NCBI GenBank assembly: GCA_016703545.1 | Contig: JADJBX010000009.1 | Location: 60,282-124,281 of the forward strand | Direction: 5' to 3' | DNA length: 64,000 nucleotides | Origin: Candidatus Amarobacillus elongatus | GTDB taxonomy: Bacteria > Chloroflexota > Dehalococcoidia > Tepidiformales > Tepidiformaceae | Shown here: one piece after another, positions 37,093-45,913 of the stretch | Numbering within the stretch: position 1 is the stretch's first letter | Layout of the letters: each line of letters opens with the position of its first letter | Notes under the pieces: generated by a model | Databases searched by the model: none | Told to the model about the DNA's origin: nothing | What the model saw: the letters and a program-made list of their open reading frames with translations, nothing else | Position numbers and translations under genes: made by a program

Positions 37093-37200
37093 GCCGCCGC
37101 TCCCGGGTGGCGCCACCCGGCCGGGCCGCCTGCGTTCATTCGAACCACGCTCGCAGCCTATATCCGTTCTCGCGGCCGAGTCCACCGCGAGGGGGGAGGG

Positions 37201-37233
37201 ACGGGGAGCCGGCGGTGGGTGCCGGCTCCCCGT
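37201..37233. other. Perfect 13-bp hairpin in a 444-bp non-coding stretch
   Basis: ACGGGGAGCCGGC and GCCGGCTCCCCGT flank a seven-base loop. It lies between the divergent ABC ATPase start (37092) and the DUF4332 gene (37537). No T-tract follows on either strand. It could be a terminator of an unseen transcript, a protein-binding palindrome or a leader structure. The remainder of 37093-37536 holds no gene that I can support; near 37380-37480 it is AT-richer, and TATCCT at 37487-37492 is a possible -10 box for the DUF4332 gene. Confidence 0.5.
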
Positions 37234-37536
37234 GGGGAAAGTGGGCCCGCCGGACGAAACGCCCTTCGAGTCCCACGTCTCCGCGAAGGTGCTCCCCGCC
37301 GGGCGGGTCGCGCCGTTGTTCTACCGGTCCGTAGCAGAGTCCGTCAATCTCAGGAATCGAAAACCGCTATGCATTGTGCGTGTGGCGTGAAGATTTCCGT
37401 CCGTCCCCGTCATTCCCGTCATGTCAAGGGTTGTTTGGGTTGTGACCGTTGTTTCTTTTGCCCTAGGTGTCAGTCCCGCGCGCGCGTATCCTGCTACCGT
37501 CTCCGCTCACCCAGATTTCGCGGGGAGAGGTGGTTC

Positions 37537-37941
37537 ATGGCAAAGATCGTCGAGATCGAAGGCATCGGCGAAAAGCTCGCGGCAACGCTCGAAGGCGCTG
37601 GTGTCGCGACGGTGGAAGCGCTCCTCGCCACGGCCGGCACCGCGAAGGGTCGCGAAGAGCTCGCCAACAAGACGGGCCTCAAGGCTTCCCAGATCCTCGA
37701 ATGGGTCAACCGCGCCGACCTCATGCGCGTCAAGGGCGTGGGCTCCGAGTACTCCGACCTCCTCGAGGCCGCGGGCGTCGACACCGTCAAGGAACTCGCG
37801 ACGCGCCGCCCGGACAACCTGCACGCGAAGCTGCTCGAAGTGAACGAGGCCAAGAACCTCGTCCGCCGCCCGCCCGCCCTCAGCCAGGTCGAGGCGTGGG
37901 TCGCCGACGCGAAGTCGCTTCCCCCGGCCGTCAGCCACTGA
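37537..37941 (+). CDS. DUF4332 (helix-hairpin-helix) protein
   Basis: A 134-residue protein with two helix-hairpin-helix-like units: EIEGIGEKLAATLEGAGV and MRVKGVGSEYSDLLEAAGV, each followed by helices, the pattern of DUF4332. HhH pairs usually bind DNA without sequence preference; the function of DUF4332 itself is unknown. ATG 37537 has GGGGAGAGG upstream. The stop shares a base with the start of a 59-codon gene (TGATG), so the two are translated together. Confidence 0.8.
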   Translation: MAKIVEIEGIGEKLAATLEGAGVATVEALLATAGTAKGREELANKTGLKASQILEWVNRADLMRVKGVGSEYSDLLEAAGVDTVKELATRRPDNLHAKLLEVNEAKNLVRRPPALSQVEAWVADAKSLPPAVSH

Positions 37942-38120
37942 TGGACCAGCTCATCGACCTCGTTGTCGAACGGACGGGAATCAGCCGGGAACAGGCGGAG
38001 AAGGCGGTCGAGACCGTCACCGGCTTCCTCAAGGACCGCCCGGACGTCGTCGCCGGGATCCTCGGCGGTGCCGCCGGTGGCGACATCGGGAAGAAGCTCG
38101 GCGGCCTCTTCGGCCGCTGA
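37941..38120 (+). CDS. 59-residue helical protein coupled to the DUF4332 gene
   Basis: A short protein starting at ATG 37941, on the last base of the DUF4332 stop. Residues 1-35 are amphipathic helices (DQLIDLVVERTGISREQAEKA, then a second helix through FLKDRP), followed by a Gly-rich end (GILGGAAGGDIGKKLGGLFGR). The start of the protein resembles the first helices of DUF2267/DUF937-like small proteins; I cannot assign a function. The tight coupling and the shared strong terminator 18 bases downstream argue that it is a real gene. Confidence 0.65.
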   Translation: MDQLIDLVVERTGISREQAEKAVETVTGFLKDRPDVVAGILGGAAGGDIGKKLGGLFGR

Positions 38121-38137
38121 CCGTTCACGGCACACAC

Positions 38138-38169
38138 GCAAGAGGGGCGCCGTCGGGCGCCCCTCTTGC
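38138..38169. terminator. Bidirectional terminator between convergent genes
   Basis: Fourteen-base perfect stem GCAAGAGGGGCGCC / GGCGCCCCTCTTGC around a short loop. It serves the DUF4332 operon on one side and the alcohol dehydrogenase gene on the other. No long T-tract. Confidence 0.7.
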
Positions 38170-38188
38170 CATGCTCGTCGCCCTGTGA

Positions 38189-39265
38189 TCAGCTGAACGT
38201 GATCACCGAGCGGTTCACTTCGCCGTTCTTCAGCGCCGCATACGCTTCGTTGATCTGATCCAGCGAGTACCGCCGGGAGATCAGCTCGTCGATCTTGAGG
38301 CGCTTCTGCCGGTACAGCTCCATGAGCCACGGCATGTCGTACGTCTGCCGCGTGGAGCCGTAGAACGACCCGTGAATCGACTTCTCGCCGAAGATGAAGT
38401 CCGGGCCGGGCAGGCTCACGCTGGCGCCCATCGGGATCATCCCCACGACCACGGCCTTGCCGCCGCGCTTCGTCATCGCCCAGCACTGCTCGGCCGTCTT
38501 CGCGAGCCCGATCGCTTCGAAGGCGAAGTCCACGCCGCCGCCCGTCATCGCCTGCACCTGCTGCACGGCGTCGCCCTTTGAGGCATCGACCACGTCGGTG
38601 GCGCCGAACTCCTTCGCGGAGGCGAGCTTGTTCTCGAGCAGGTCGACGGCGATGATGCGCGCCGCTCCCGCGAGCTTCGCGCCCTGGATGATGTTCAGCC
38701 CAACGCCGCCCGCGCCCACGACGGCCACGGTCGAGCCCACGGGCACCTTCATCGTGTTCGTGACCGCGCCCACGCCCGTCATCACGCTGCACCCCACGAG
38801 CGCGGCGACTTCCAGCGGCACGTCGTCCGGCACCTGGACGCACGCGTTCTGGTGCACGAGCTGGTACTCGGCGAACGCGGACATGTTGGAGAACTGCGGG
38901 ATCGGCTGACCCTTGAGCTTGATCCGCCCCATGCGCGCGAGCGCGCCGGAGTTCGTGCACAGGTACGGCTTGCCGGTGACGCAGTAGTCACAGGCGCCGC
39001 ACGACGTGACGAACGCCACCACCACGCGGTCGCCCGGCTTCACCCGCGTAACGCCCGGGCCCACCTTCTCCACGACGCCCGCGGACTCATGCCCGAGGAC
39101 GGTCGGCACCGGATAGCGGTAGCTGCCCTCCATGAAGTGCAGGTCGGAATGGCAGACGCCGCTCGCCGCTGTCTTGACGAGCACCTCGCCCTGTTGTGGC
39201 TCGTCGATCTCGATGTCCTCGATCACGAGCGGCTGGTTCGCACCGTACATAACGGCTGCTTTCAA
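38189..39265 (-). CDS. Zinc-dependent alcohol dehydrogenase (MDR superfamily)
   Basis: A 358-residue NAD(P)-dependent enzyme oxidising alcohols or reducing aldehydes. Catalytic zinc ligands are in SGVCHSDLH (C38) and GHES (H59). The structural zinc Cys are C89, C92, C95 and C103 (SCGACDYC...LC). The Rossmann motif is VVGAGGVGLN. The start is probably TTG 39265 (reads KAAVMYGANQ): AAGGAGGGG lies about five bases upstream, whereas the ATG at 39286 precedes that sequence. Divergent from a CaiB-type CoA-transferase gene; it may supply or remove aldehydes or alcohols linked to the acyl-CoA pathways. It ends at a strong terminator. Confidence 0.9.
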   Translation of the reverse strand: MKAAVMYGANQPLVIEDIEIDEPQQGEVLVKTAASGVCHSDLHFMEGSYRYPVPTVLGHESAGVVEKVGPGVTRVKPGDRVVVAFVTSCGACDYCVTGKPYLCTNSGALARMGRIKLKGQPIPQFSNMSAFAEYQLVHQNACVQVPDDVPLEVAALVGCSVMTGVGAVTNTMKVPVGSTVAVVGAGGVGLNIIQGAKLAGAARIIAVDLLENKLASAKEFGATDVVDASKGDAVQQVQAMTGGGVDFAFEAIGLAKTAEQCWAMTKRGGKAVVVGMIPMGASVSLPGPDFIFGEKSIHGSFYGSTRQTYDMPWLMELYRQKRLKIDELISRRYSLDQINEAYAALKNGEVNRSVITFS

Positions 39266-39421
39266 GAAACCCCTCCTTGTCTCCATGCGGCGGCTCACGT
39301 CGCTCGCCAATGAGACAGTGGGCGATTCTTCCGCCCGGTATGCAGGGTGTCAACGGCTGCCCGGCCGCTCCTTCCCGCCACTGGACCCATAGACGGCAGG
39401 CACATGCTGGTATCGAAACGG

Positions 39422-39450
39422 CTGACGGATCGTTTGCGAATGCGTAGACT
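39422..39450 (+). promoter_or_regulatory. Sigma-70-like promoter of a CoA-transferase gene
   Basis: CTGACG and TAGACT separated by 17 bases; TAGACT ends 28 bases before the ATG at 39479, and CGGAGGG supplies the ribosome-binding site. Confidence 0.5.
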
Positions 39451-39478
39451 GCCGCCAACGCACCGGAGGGATACCGCC

Positions 39479-40696
39479 ATGGCCGCCCTTGAAGGGATGA
39501 AGGTCCTCGACCTGACGCAATACGAAGCGGGGCCGACCGCCGGCCAGTACCTCGCATGGTTCGGCGCCGACGTCGTGAAGGTGGAGACACCCCGCGGCGG
39601 CGATTCCGGCCGGCACACCGAGATCGGCGGCAAGGACTCCCTCTACTTCCTCAGCTTCAACCACAACAAGAAGAGCCTCGCGCTGGACCTTGCACGGCCC
39701 GAAGGCCGCGACCTCTTCCTGCGCATGCTGCCGAACTTCGACGTCGTCCTCGAGAACTTCTCGCTGGGCACGATGGAGCGGCTCGGTCTCGGCTACGACG
39801 TGCTGAAGGAGCACCACCCCGGCGTCATCTACGCGACCATCAAGGGGTTCGGCACCACGGGGCCGTACAAGGACTACAAGTGCTTCGACTGGGTCGCGCA
39901 GGCGGCGGGCGGCTCGTTCAGCATCACCGGCGATGCCGATGGCCCGCCCATGCGCCCCGGCGCGACGTTCGCGGACACCGGCACCGGCAACCATGCCGCA
40001 CTCGGCATCCTCGCGGCATACGTCGAGAAGCTGCGCACCGGCAAGGGCCAGGTCGTCGAGGTCTCCATGCAGGAGACGATCGTGAACTTCATGAAGACGC
40101 AGATGTCCTACCGCGAACGGTACGACGGCGGCGTCATCCCCCGGCGCGGCAACCGTTCCGTGTCGCCGACCGCCCTTTACCCGTGCGCGCCGGGGGGGAT
40201 CAACGACTGGGTCTTCTTCATGCCCGTCACCCAGCGCATGTTCGACGGCCTCATGGCTGCCATCGACCGGCCGGAGCTCGCGGCCGATGAACGCTTCGCG
40301 ACGACCCAGGCGCGCAACCGCCACGGCGACGAGCTCGACGCCGAGATCTCGAAGTGGACGCGGCAGCGCACGAAGTTCGAAATCATGGAGTACCTCGGGC
40401 CGCTGGGCGTTCCCGTCGGCGCCGTCTACGACACGAACGACATCCTCGAGGACCGCCACCTGAACGAGCGCGGGCAGATCATCACGTACGAGCACAAGGG
40501 CCGCGGCACGGTGAAGATGCCGGCGCCGCCAATCCACCTCAGCGAATCGGACGTGCCCGTGATCCCGGCGCCGCTCCTGGGCGAACACACCGCCGAAGTC
40601 CTCGCGCGCGAACTCGCCCTCTCCGGGGCCGAAATCGAGGCGCTGGCCGACAGTGGTGTCGTGGCCACGGGCCGGGCTGTCGCCGCCCCGGTCTGA
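39479..40696 (+). CDS. Family III CaiB/BaiF CoA-transferase
   Basis: A 405-residue single-domain enzyme with LEGMKVLDLTQYEAGPTAGQ near the start, then WFGADVVKVETPRGGD. GTTGPYKDYKCFDWVAQAAGG follows, and the catalytic Asp is in TFADTGTGNH (D166). C-terminal landmarks are LEDRHLNERGQ and LLGEHTAEVL. Expected to work as an interlocked homodimer moving CoA between carboxylic acids, or as a racemase-like relative; the substrate cannot be deduced. A clear promoter and ribosome-binding site precede ATG 39479. It is monocistronic or leads into the SGNH gene 42 bases downstream. Confidence 0.92.
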   Translation: MAALEGMKVLDLTQYEAGPTAGQYLAWFGADVVKVETPRGGDSGRHTEIGGKDSLYFLSFNHNKKSLALDLARPEGRDLFLRMLPNFDVVLENFSLGTMERLGLGYDVLKEHHPGVIYATIKGFGTTGPYKDYKCFDWVAQAAGGSFSITGDADGPPMRPGATFADTGTGNHAALGILAAYVEKLRTGKGQVVEVSMQETIVNFMKTQMSYRERYDGGVIPRRGNRSVSPTALYPCAPGGINDWVFFMPVTQRMFDGLMAAIDRPELAADERFATTQARNRHGDELDAEISKWTRQRTKFEIMEYLGPLGVPVGAVYDTNDILEDRHLNERGQIITYEHKGRGTVKMPAPPIHLSESDVPVIPAPLLGEHTAEVLARELALSGAEIEALADSGVVATGRAVAAPV

Positions 40697-40738
40697 TCGC
40701 GGGAATCTGTTCCCGGGTCACCGTGTAGCATCGTGACG

Positions 40739-41509
40739 GTGAGGATGCTGCGCCTCGGATCGAGCAACGACGTTTTCCCCGGGCTTCCCGAGGAGGACCT
40801 CGCGCCCGCTGTGTGCGCGCGGATCCTCGAGGCGACCCTCGGGGAAACCGTCGAAACCTCCGTGCGCGCGACCTGGCCCACGGACGATTTCGCCGAGCGC
40901 GTCCGCGGCTGGCTCGCGCGGCACGAGCCGGACGTCGTCATCCTCCGCGTCGCCCCCTACTGGTACACGTACGAATCGGTACCGTTGCGGGTGGAACGCT
41001 GGCTCGGCCGTGCCGGGGCGCCCATCGCGACGGCCGGCACCCGGGCGGCCGCTTCCCCCCGTATCGCCTACAACCGGCCGTTCCAGGCGCTGCGCCGGGC
41101 CTGTTACCGCTTCGTCGGCGGCGATACCAACTTCACCACCGACGAGGTCATCGCGCGGTCGACCGCCGTCATTCGCTCCATCGTCGCCCGCGAGGGTGTC
41201 GTGCTGGTGGTTCGCCACTGTGATGGTGGGAAGCCGTTCGAGCGCCAGTACCACGCCCGATCGTGGCGCCGCCGGCGGAAGGTCGATGCCGCCCTTCGCT
41301 CTCTCTGCCGCGACCTCCACGTGCCCTATCTTTCGAACATGGACCCCACGATCGAGGGCAGCGACGGCTACTTCGACGGCGTCCACCTTCAGCGCGATGG
41401 CCAACGGCGCGTGGGCGAGGAGGAAGCGGCCGCCGTGTTGGCTGCCCTTGGAAGCGCCGCTCCCGTGCACACCGCGGCTTCCGCTGAAAACGTCGCGGAT
41501 CGCGGATAG
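40739..41509 (+). CDS. SGNH/GDSL-like hydrolase family protein
   Basis: About 256 residues. The N-terminal LRLGSSNDVF stands where SGNH enzymes have GDS, so the nucleophile would be one of the two Ser. DVVILRVAPYW fits the second strand, and DGYFDGVHLQRDGQRRVGE provides the terminal Asp-x-x-His dyad. The G and N blocks are weak. No signal peptide, so cytosolic. Starts are uncertain: GTG 40733, GTG 40739 or ATG 40745. A -10-like TAGCAT at 40726-40731 makes the first improbable, and the second could be leaderless. Substrate unknown; family members are esterases or acyl hydrolases. Confidence 0.7.
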   Translation: MRMLRLGSSNDVFPGLPEEDLAPAVCARILEATLGETVETSVRATWPTDDFAERVRGWLARHEPDVVILRVAPYWYTYESVPLRVERWLGRAGAPIATAGTRAAASPRIAYNRPFQALRRACYRFVGGDTNFTTDEVIARSTAVIRSIVAREGVVLVVRHCDGGKPFERQYHARSWRRRRKVDAALRSLCRDLHVPYLSNMDPTIEGSDGYFDGVHLQRDGQRRVGEEEAAAVLAALGSAAPVHTAASAENVADRG

Positions 41510-41549
41510 CCCGAGGTCCATGCGGGGCACGCCTCTGCGCCGCTCGCGC

Positions 41550-42275
41550 TCAGTCCATGAAGACGGTGACGTACACCCAGAGCTTCCCGTTGCGCACGGC
41601 CGCCACACCCGCCTGGGTGAAGCGCTGCTCCAGGATGTTCGCGCGGTGTCCGGGGCTCGCCATGAGCCCGTCGAAGGCGGCCTGGACCGTGCGGGATTCC
41701 GGGTAGTTGTTGCGCGCGAGGTTTTCGCCCGCCAGCCGGTACTGGATGTCCCGCGCCGCGAGCTCGCTGAAGGCGCTCTCGCCGTCCGGGCTGTAGTGGT
41801 CGAAGTAGCCGTTCGCGACGAGGTTGTTCGCGCGGGCCAGCGCCACGCGTTCCAGCGCCGCGTTCGATCGCAATACAGGCAGCCCGTCCTTGAGGCGCTG
41901 CTGGTTCATCAGGTCGAGAAGCGCGCCCGCCTTTGCGGTGTCCTCGGACGTTCCGGCGGGAAGGCTCAAGCGCGATCCCAGGGCGCCGACGGGCGCTTCT
42001 TGCGCGGCCGTGGGCACCGCGGCCGCGGACGTCGGCGTGGGCGTGGCCACGACAGCGGCCTCGTTCGCGACGATCCCGGTGTCGGCGCCCGGCGTCTCGG
42101 CAGTCTCGAGGTGGAGGGTCTCGGCGGCCGGCGCCGCCTCCGCCTGCGCGGGCCCTTCGAACGCGGGCGTTCCCGGGGTACCGCCGAGCGAGGCCGAAAG
42201 ATGCAGCGCCAGCCCTCCGACGGAGCAACCCGCGGCCGAGGCGATCACCAGCAAGAAGGGCCGAAGGCGACGCAT
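41550..42275 (-). CDS. Exported CAP (SCP/YkwD-like) domain protein
   Basis: A 241-residue exported protein. From ATG 42275 it has a signal sequence (RRLRPFLLVIASAAGCSVGG), a long Ala/Pro/Thr linker, and a C-terminal CAP domain of about 125 residues. Landmarks are LLDLMNQQRLKDGLPVL, GYFDHYSPDG, the AGENLARN motif, the ASPGHRANIL motif and the closing YVTVFMD. Bacterial CAP proteins of this type are widespread and mostly uncharacterised; roles in cell-wall or lipid binding have been proposed. An upstream ATG at 42311 is possible. Confidence 0.88.
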   Translation of the reverse strand: MRRLRPFLLVIASAAGCSVGGLALHLSASLGGTPGTPAFEGPAQAEAAPAAETLHLETAETPGADTGIVANEAAVVATPTPTSAAAVPTAAQEAPVGALGSRLSLPAGTSEDTAKAGALLDLMNQQRLKDGLPVLRSNAALERVALARANNLVANGYFDHYSPDGESAFSELAARDIQYRLAGENLARNNYPESRTVQAAFDGLMASPGHRANILEQRFTQAGVAAVRNGKLWVYVTVFMD

Positions 42276-42400
42276 GCCATAGCTTTCGGACCGGCGGGCC
42301 CCACGCGACATCAGGAAATCACCGGGTCCGCGCCCGAGGGATCACGAGATTCCCTAGGGTCCCATGCACGAACGTGACACCCGGGCCGCGGGGGGACAGA

Positions 42401-42958
42401 ATGCGCCGAACTTCCCGCATGGAGCTGCCCGTGAATATCGAACAGGAACTGCTGCGAAAGAGCCTGCGCTCCATGCACGCTCTCCTCGACAAAGCCGTCG
42501 AGGGAATGACCGCCGAACAGTTCAACTTCCGCCCGCAGGAGGGCGGCGTCAGCGGCTTCTTCAGCCTGTGGCATTACGTCCGGACCGAGGACAACATCGT
42601 GAACTGGGTAGTGCAGCGGAAGCCGACGGTCTGGCTCGAAGGCTGCTACGACGAGTTCTTCGGGCTGCCGCGCAATAGCCAGGGCACGGGTATGACCACC
42701 GGCGAGGCGAATGCGGTGCAGGTGCACGACGTCCCGCGCTGGCTCGAGTACCAGGCGAAGGTCTGGGCCGCCACGGACGCCTACCTCGCCGGCATGTCGC
42801 CGGAGGAGTTCGCGTCACGCCGCGTCACCATCAAGCCGCTCGGCGAAATGTCGCTCTGGGACGGGCTCTATGGCATCTGCCTCAGCCATGGCTACCGGCA
42901 CGTCGGCGAGATCGAGTACGTGCGCGGCGTGCAGGGCCTCGGCGGTCTGACGATCTAG
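42401..42958 (+). CDS. DinB-family protein
   Basis: A 185-residue four-helix DinB-superfamily protein. Putative metal histidines occur in SLWHYVRTEDN and SHGYRHVGEIEYVRG, with HDVPRW between. ATG 42401 follows GGGGGACA; ATG 42419 is an alternative. TAGGGT at 42355-42360 is a possible -10 box. It is not closely similar to the other DinB protein in this window. Its last four bases overlap the end of the opposing acetyltransferase gene. Function unknown beyond fold. Confidence 0.8.
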   Translation: MRRTSRMELPVNIEQELLRKSLRSMHALLDKAVEGMTAEQFNFRPQEGGVSGFFSLWHYVRTEDNIVNWVVQRKPTVWLEGCYDEFFGLPRNSQGTGMTTGEANAVQVHDVPRWLEYQAKVWAATDAYLAGMSPEEFASRRVTIKPLGEMSLWDGLYGICLSHGYRHVGEIEYVRGVQGLGGLTI

Positions 42959-43731
42959 CCCGCCGAGGGCGGGAGCGTGGTCGCGAAGGTGGCGAGGTCG
43001 TAGCGCCGTTCGAAACCCATGGCGCGGTAGACCGGGTACCCCAGCTCCGAGGCCCCCAGCGCGCCGAACTGGCACCCCGCCGCGCGCGCGTGCAGCAGCG
43101 CAACGGCGGTGATGGCGCGTCCCCACCCCAGCCGGCGGTACCGCTCGGCGACGAAAACGTTGTGGATGGTGGCTGCCGGGAGCAGTGCGACGCTCATCGC
43201 GCGGGCCACGGGCTCGCCGCCCGCCGCCCGCCCCACCCAGAGGGTGCACCCCGGCAGATCCATCACGGCCCCCGCGATGGACCACTCCGGCGGGCGGCCG
43301 CGCGTCGCGTCGAACGACTCGTAGTCGGCCAGGTCCTGCCGTGAGGTGACAGGGCCGATGTGGAAGTGCTCCGCGGGGGGCTCCAACTCCGCAAGGTCGA
43401 TGGCCAGGTACGGCTCGCGGCGCCCCAGCTCCAGCCCCCGGCCTTCGAGGCTCGCGATGACGGCGTCTTCGAAGCCGGGCCGCAGCTTGAACCGCCAGTC
43501 CGCGCCACGACCCAGGAACCACGCGACAACCGAAGGCAGCTCGCCCGCCGCCAGCGCCGGGTCCCCGGTCACGTAAGCGACATTGAAGTCCGGGTTCTCG
43601 ACGCCCGCGTCGTCGACGAACCAGTGGCCGAGGGTGGCGGTCTGGGCGCCGGGGATGGCGGCCGCGACGAGACGCATCGCCTCGATGTGGGCCGCGTGCA
43701 TGACTGCGTCCATCGCCGCGGGCAGGGGCAT
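42955..43731 (-). CDS. GNAT family N-acetyltransferase
   Basis: A 258-residue protein whose C-terminal half is a GNAT domain. IHNVFVAERYRRLGWGRAITA is the acetyl-CoA-binding motif A (RRLGWGRA), followed by LGASELGYPVYRAMGFERRY (motif B). The N-terminal 110 residues are a second, degenerate half with no clear motif. Acceptor substrate unknown. Its ATG region lies immediately downstream of the ffh start-to-end direction: the ffh stop is seven bases upstream of this gene's end-to-start order, so ffh and this gene may share a transcript. Confidence 0.8.
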   Translation of the reverse strand: MPLPAAMDAVMHAAHIEAMRLVAAAIPGAQTATLGHWFVDDAGVENPDFNVAYVTGDPALAAGELPSVVAWFLGRGADWRFKLRPGFEDAVIASLEGRGLELGRREPYLAIDLAELEPPAEHFHIGPVTSRQDLADYESFDATRGRPPEWSIAGAVMDLPGCTLWVGRAAGGEPVARAMSVALLPAATIHNVFVAERYRRLGWGRAITAVALLHARAAGCQFGALGASELGYPVYRAMGFERRYDLATFATTLPPSAG

Positions 43732-43738
43732 GGCGCCT

Positions 43739-45058
43739 TTAGAAGCGCATGCCCGGGAACTTCCCCGTGCTCAGCGTTTTCGCGATCTTCCGCGCTTCGA
43801 AGAACTGCTTGAGGAGCTGATTCACCGCGTGGGCGTCCGTGCCGCTGCCGCGCGCGATGCGCTTCCGCCGGCGGCCGTCGATCTTGTCCGGGTGGCGGCG
43901 CTCCCACGGCGTCATGGAGAGCACGATCGCCTCCGCGTGCCCGAAGAAGCTGTCGTCCATGTCGTCCACGTCGAGCTGCATCTTGATCTTGTTGAAGCCC
44001 GGCAGCATCTGCACGAGCTGGCCCAGCGGGCCCATGTTCCGGACCTTCCGCAGCTGATCGACGAAGTCCTGGAGGTCGAACGTGCCCTTCTTCATCTTCT
44101 CGCCGAAGCGATCGGCGTCGTCGTCGCCCATCTGCTCCTTGGCACGTTCGATAAGCGAAAGCATGTCGCCCATGCCGAGGATGCGGCCGGCGAGACGGTC
44201 GGGGTAGAACTGCTCCAGGGCGTCGGCCTTTTCGCCCACGCCGATGAACTTCACGGGGACGCCGGTCACCTGGCGGATGCTGAGCGCGGCGCCGCCGCGC
44301 GCGTCGCCGTCCATCTTCGTCAGGATCAGACCGGTGGTGCCGACCTTGTCGTGGAACTCCTTCGCCGCGGTCACGGCGTCCTGCCCGGCCATGGCGTCGG
44401 CCACGAACAGCACTTCCGAAGGCTCCAGCTGGCGGCGAAGGTCCGCCACCTCCTGCATCATCGCCTCATCGATGTGCAGCCGCCCCGCCGTGTCCACGAG
44501 CAGGTGCGTGGCGTTCATCGCCTTCGCCTTTTCGAGGCCGTTGGCGGCGATGACGGCGGGCTTCTGTGTGGTGCCCTCTTCGTGGTACGGGATGTCCAGC
44601 TGCTTCGCGAGCGTCACCAGCTGATCCACGGCCGCGGGCCGGTACACGTCGCACGCGACCACGAGCGGGCGCAGCTTCTGCTTTTTCAGCAGGTTCGCCA
44701 GCTTCGCGATGCTCGTCGTTTTTCCCGATCCCTGCAGGCCGACCACCATGACCACCGTCGGCGGGCGCATCGAGGTCGCGAGCTGCGGTGCGGCTCCGCC
44801 GAGGATTTCGACGAGTTCGCCGTGGACGATGTCGATGACCTGCTGCGCGGGCGTGAGCGATCGGAGCACTTCGGCGCCGAGCGCCTTCTCCTTCACCCGC
44901 GACGTGAACTCGCGCACGACCTTGAAGTTGACGTCCGCTTCGAGCATCGCCATGCGCACTTCGCGAAGCGCCTGGTCGAGGTCCTCTTCGGTCACCACGC
45001 CCCGGGAGCCGAACTTCTTGAAGGCGGACTGCAGCTTGTCGGTCAGGGATTCGAACAT
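43739..45058 (-). CDS. ffh: Signal recognition particle protein Ffh
   Basis: The SRP54 GTPase (439 aa) that binds signal sequences and SRP RNA and delivers ribosomes to FtsY at the membrane. N domain at residues 1-90; G domain with GLQGSGKTT (107-115), DVYRPAAVDQL, DTAGR and TKMDGDARGG; Met-rich M domain from about 300, with the RNA-binding RRKRIARGSGT. Length and all motifs are standard. ATG 45058 gives the canonical MFESLTDKLQ; the frame extends far upstream but that part is not coding. The GNAT gene follows closely downstream on the same strand. Confidence 0.97.
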   Translation of the reverse strand: MFESLTDKLQSAFKKFGSRGVVTEEDLDQALREVRMAMLEADVNFKVVREFTSRVKEKALGAEVLRSLTPAQQVIDIVHGELVEILGGAAPQLATSMRPPTVVMVVGLQGSGKTTSIAKLANLLKKQKLRPLVVACDVYRPAAVDQLVTLAKQLDIPYHEEGTTQKPAVIAANGLEKAKAMNATHLLVDTAGRLHIDEAMMQEVADLRRQLEPSEVLFVADAMAGQDAVTAAKEFHDKVGTTGLILTKMDGDARGGAALSIRQVTGVPVKFIGVGEKADALEQFYPDRLAGRILGMGDMLSLIERAKEQMGDDDADRFGEKMKKGTFDLQDFVDQLRKVRNMGPLGQLVQMLPGFNKIKMQLDVDDMDDSFFGHAEAIVLSMTPWERRHPDKIDGRRRKRIARGSGTDAHAVNQLLKQFFEARKIAKTLSTGKFPGMRF

Positions 45059-45120
45059 CGGTTCCCAGTGTAGGGCAGATGGTGCCAATTCCGCTGGCTG
45101 CCGGTGCCGCGCGGAGGGCG

Positions 45121-45126
45121 TACCCT
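45121..45126 (+). promoter_or_regulatory. Putative -10 element (TACCCT), leaderless queE
   Basis: TACCCT ends six bases before GTG 45133 of queE, so a transcript from it would start at or beside the start codon. No ribosome-binding site is visible. Weak on its own; supported by the same arrangement at 23846. Confidence 0.3.
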
Positions 45127-45132
45127 CCCCGT

Positions 45133-45844
45133 GTGGAACAGCTGATCGTGTCGCGAATGGCCAACGGCGGCCCGGAGATCTTCGCCTCCGTGCAGGGTGA
45201 GGGGCGTGTCGGCGGGCTTGCCCAGCACCTTCGTCCGCCTTGCCATCTGCAACCTGCGCTGCGAGTGGTGCGACACCGCCTACACCTGGGACTGGTCGCG
45301 CTTCGATCGTGACGAGCAGACGCTGATGCTCGCGCCGGGGGCGGTCGCGGCCGAGGTCGCCTGCCGGGAGCCATCGAACGTCGTCATCACCGGGGGCGAA
45401 CCGCTCCTGCAGCGCCGCCAGCTCGCCCCACTCGCGCGCATGCTCAAAGACGCTGGCTACCGGATCGAAGTGGAGACGAATGGCACCGTTGCGCCGGGGC
45501 CGCTGGCCGCGCTCGTGGACCAGTGGAACGTCTCGCCCAAACTCGCGCACTCGGGGAACGCCGGGCTGGCGCGCGTGCGCCCGGATGCGTTGCACGCGCT
45601 CGCGGACACGGGCCGCGCATGGCTCAAGTTCGTCGTTCGCGATCCGGGCGACGTCGAGGAGGCGGAGTCCATCCGCGAGGCCGCCGGCATCCCCCATGAC
45701 CGCACGCAGCTCATGCCCGAGGGCCGCTCTGCCGCCGAGCTTTCGTCGCGCAGCCCGTGGCTCGCCGAGCTCTGCGCGCGCGAAGGCTATCGCTTCACCA
45801 CGCGCCTCCACATCTACATCTGGGGCGATAAGCGCGGCGTCTGA
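45133..45844 (+). pseudogene. queE: 7-carboxy-7-deazaguanine synthase QueE, one frameshift
   Basis: A radical SAM enzyme of queuosine (7-deazaguanine) synthesis, about 236 residues. The first 28 codons from GTG 45133 give IFASVQGEGRVGGL. The frame then breaks at 45217-45221, where CTT-GCC replaces the expected CT-G-CCC (one extra base). The next frame continues PSTFVRLAICNLRCEWCDT with the C-x3-C-x2-C cluster motif (CNLRCEWC), ITGGEPLLQ, EVETNGT and the end IYIWGDKRGV. Apart from that single base the gene is complete, so an error is likely. No queC or queD gene lies in the window. Confidence 0.85.
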
Positions 45845-45889
45845 GGGCGCGGGCGGCGGCGGCGCGCGCCCCCTTTCGCCGTTCTCCCC

Positions 45890-45895
45890 TATCCT
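45890..45895 (+). promoter_or_regulatory. Putative -10 element (TATCCT) of a CoA-transferase gene
   Basis: TATCCT lies 18 bases before ATG 45914 and is followed by AAGGAGG as ribosome-binding site. The same TATCCTGC occurs at 37487 before the DUF4332 gene. Confidence 0.4.
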
Positions 45896-45913
45896 GCCGT
45901 GAAGGAGGCCCGC

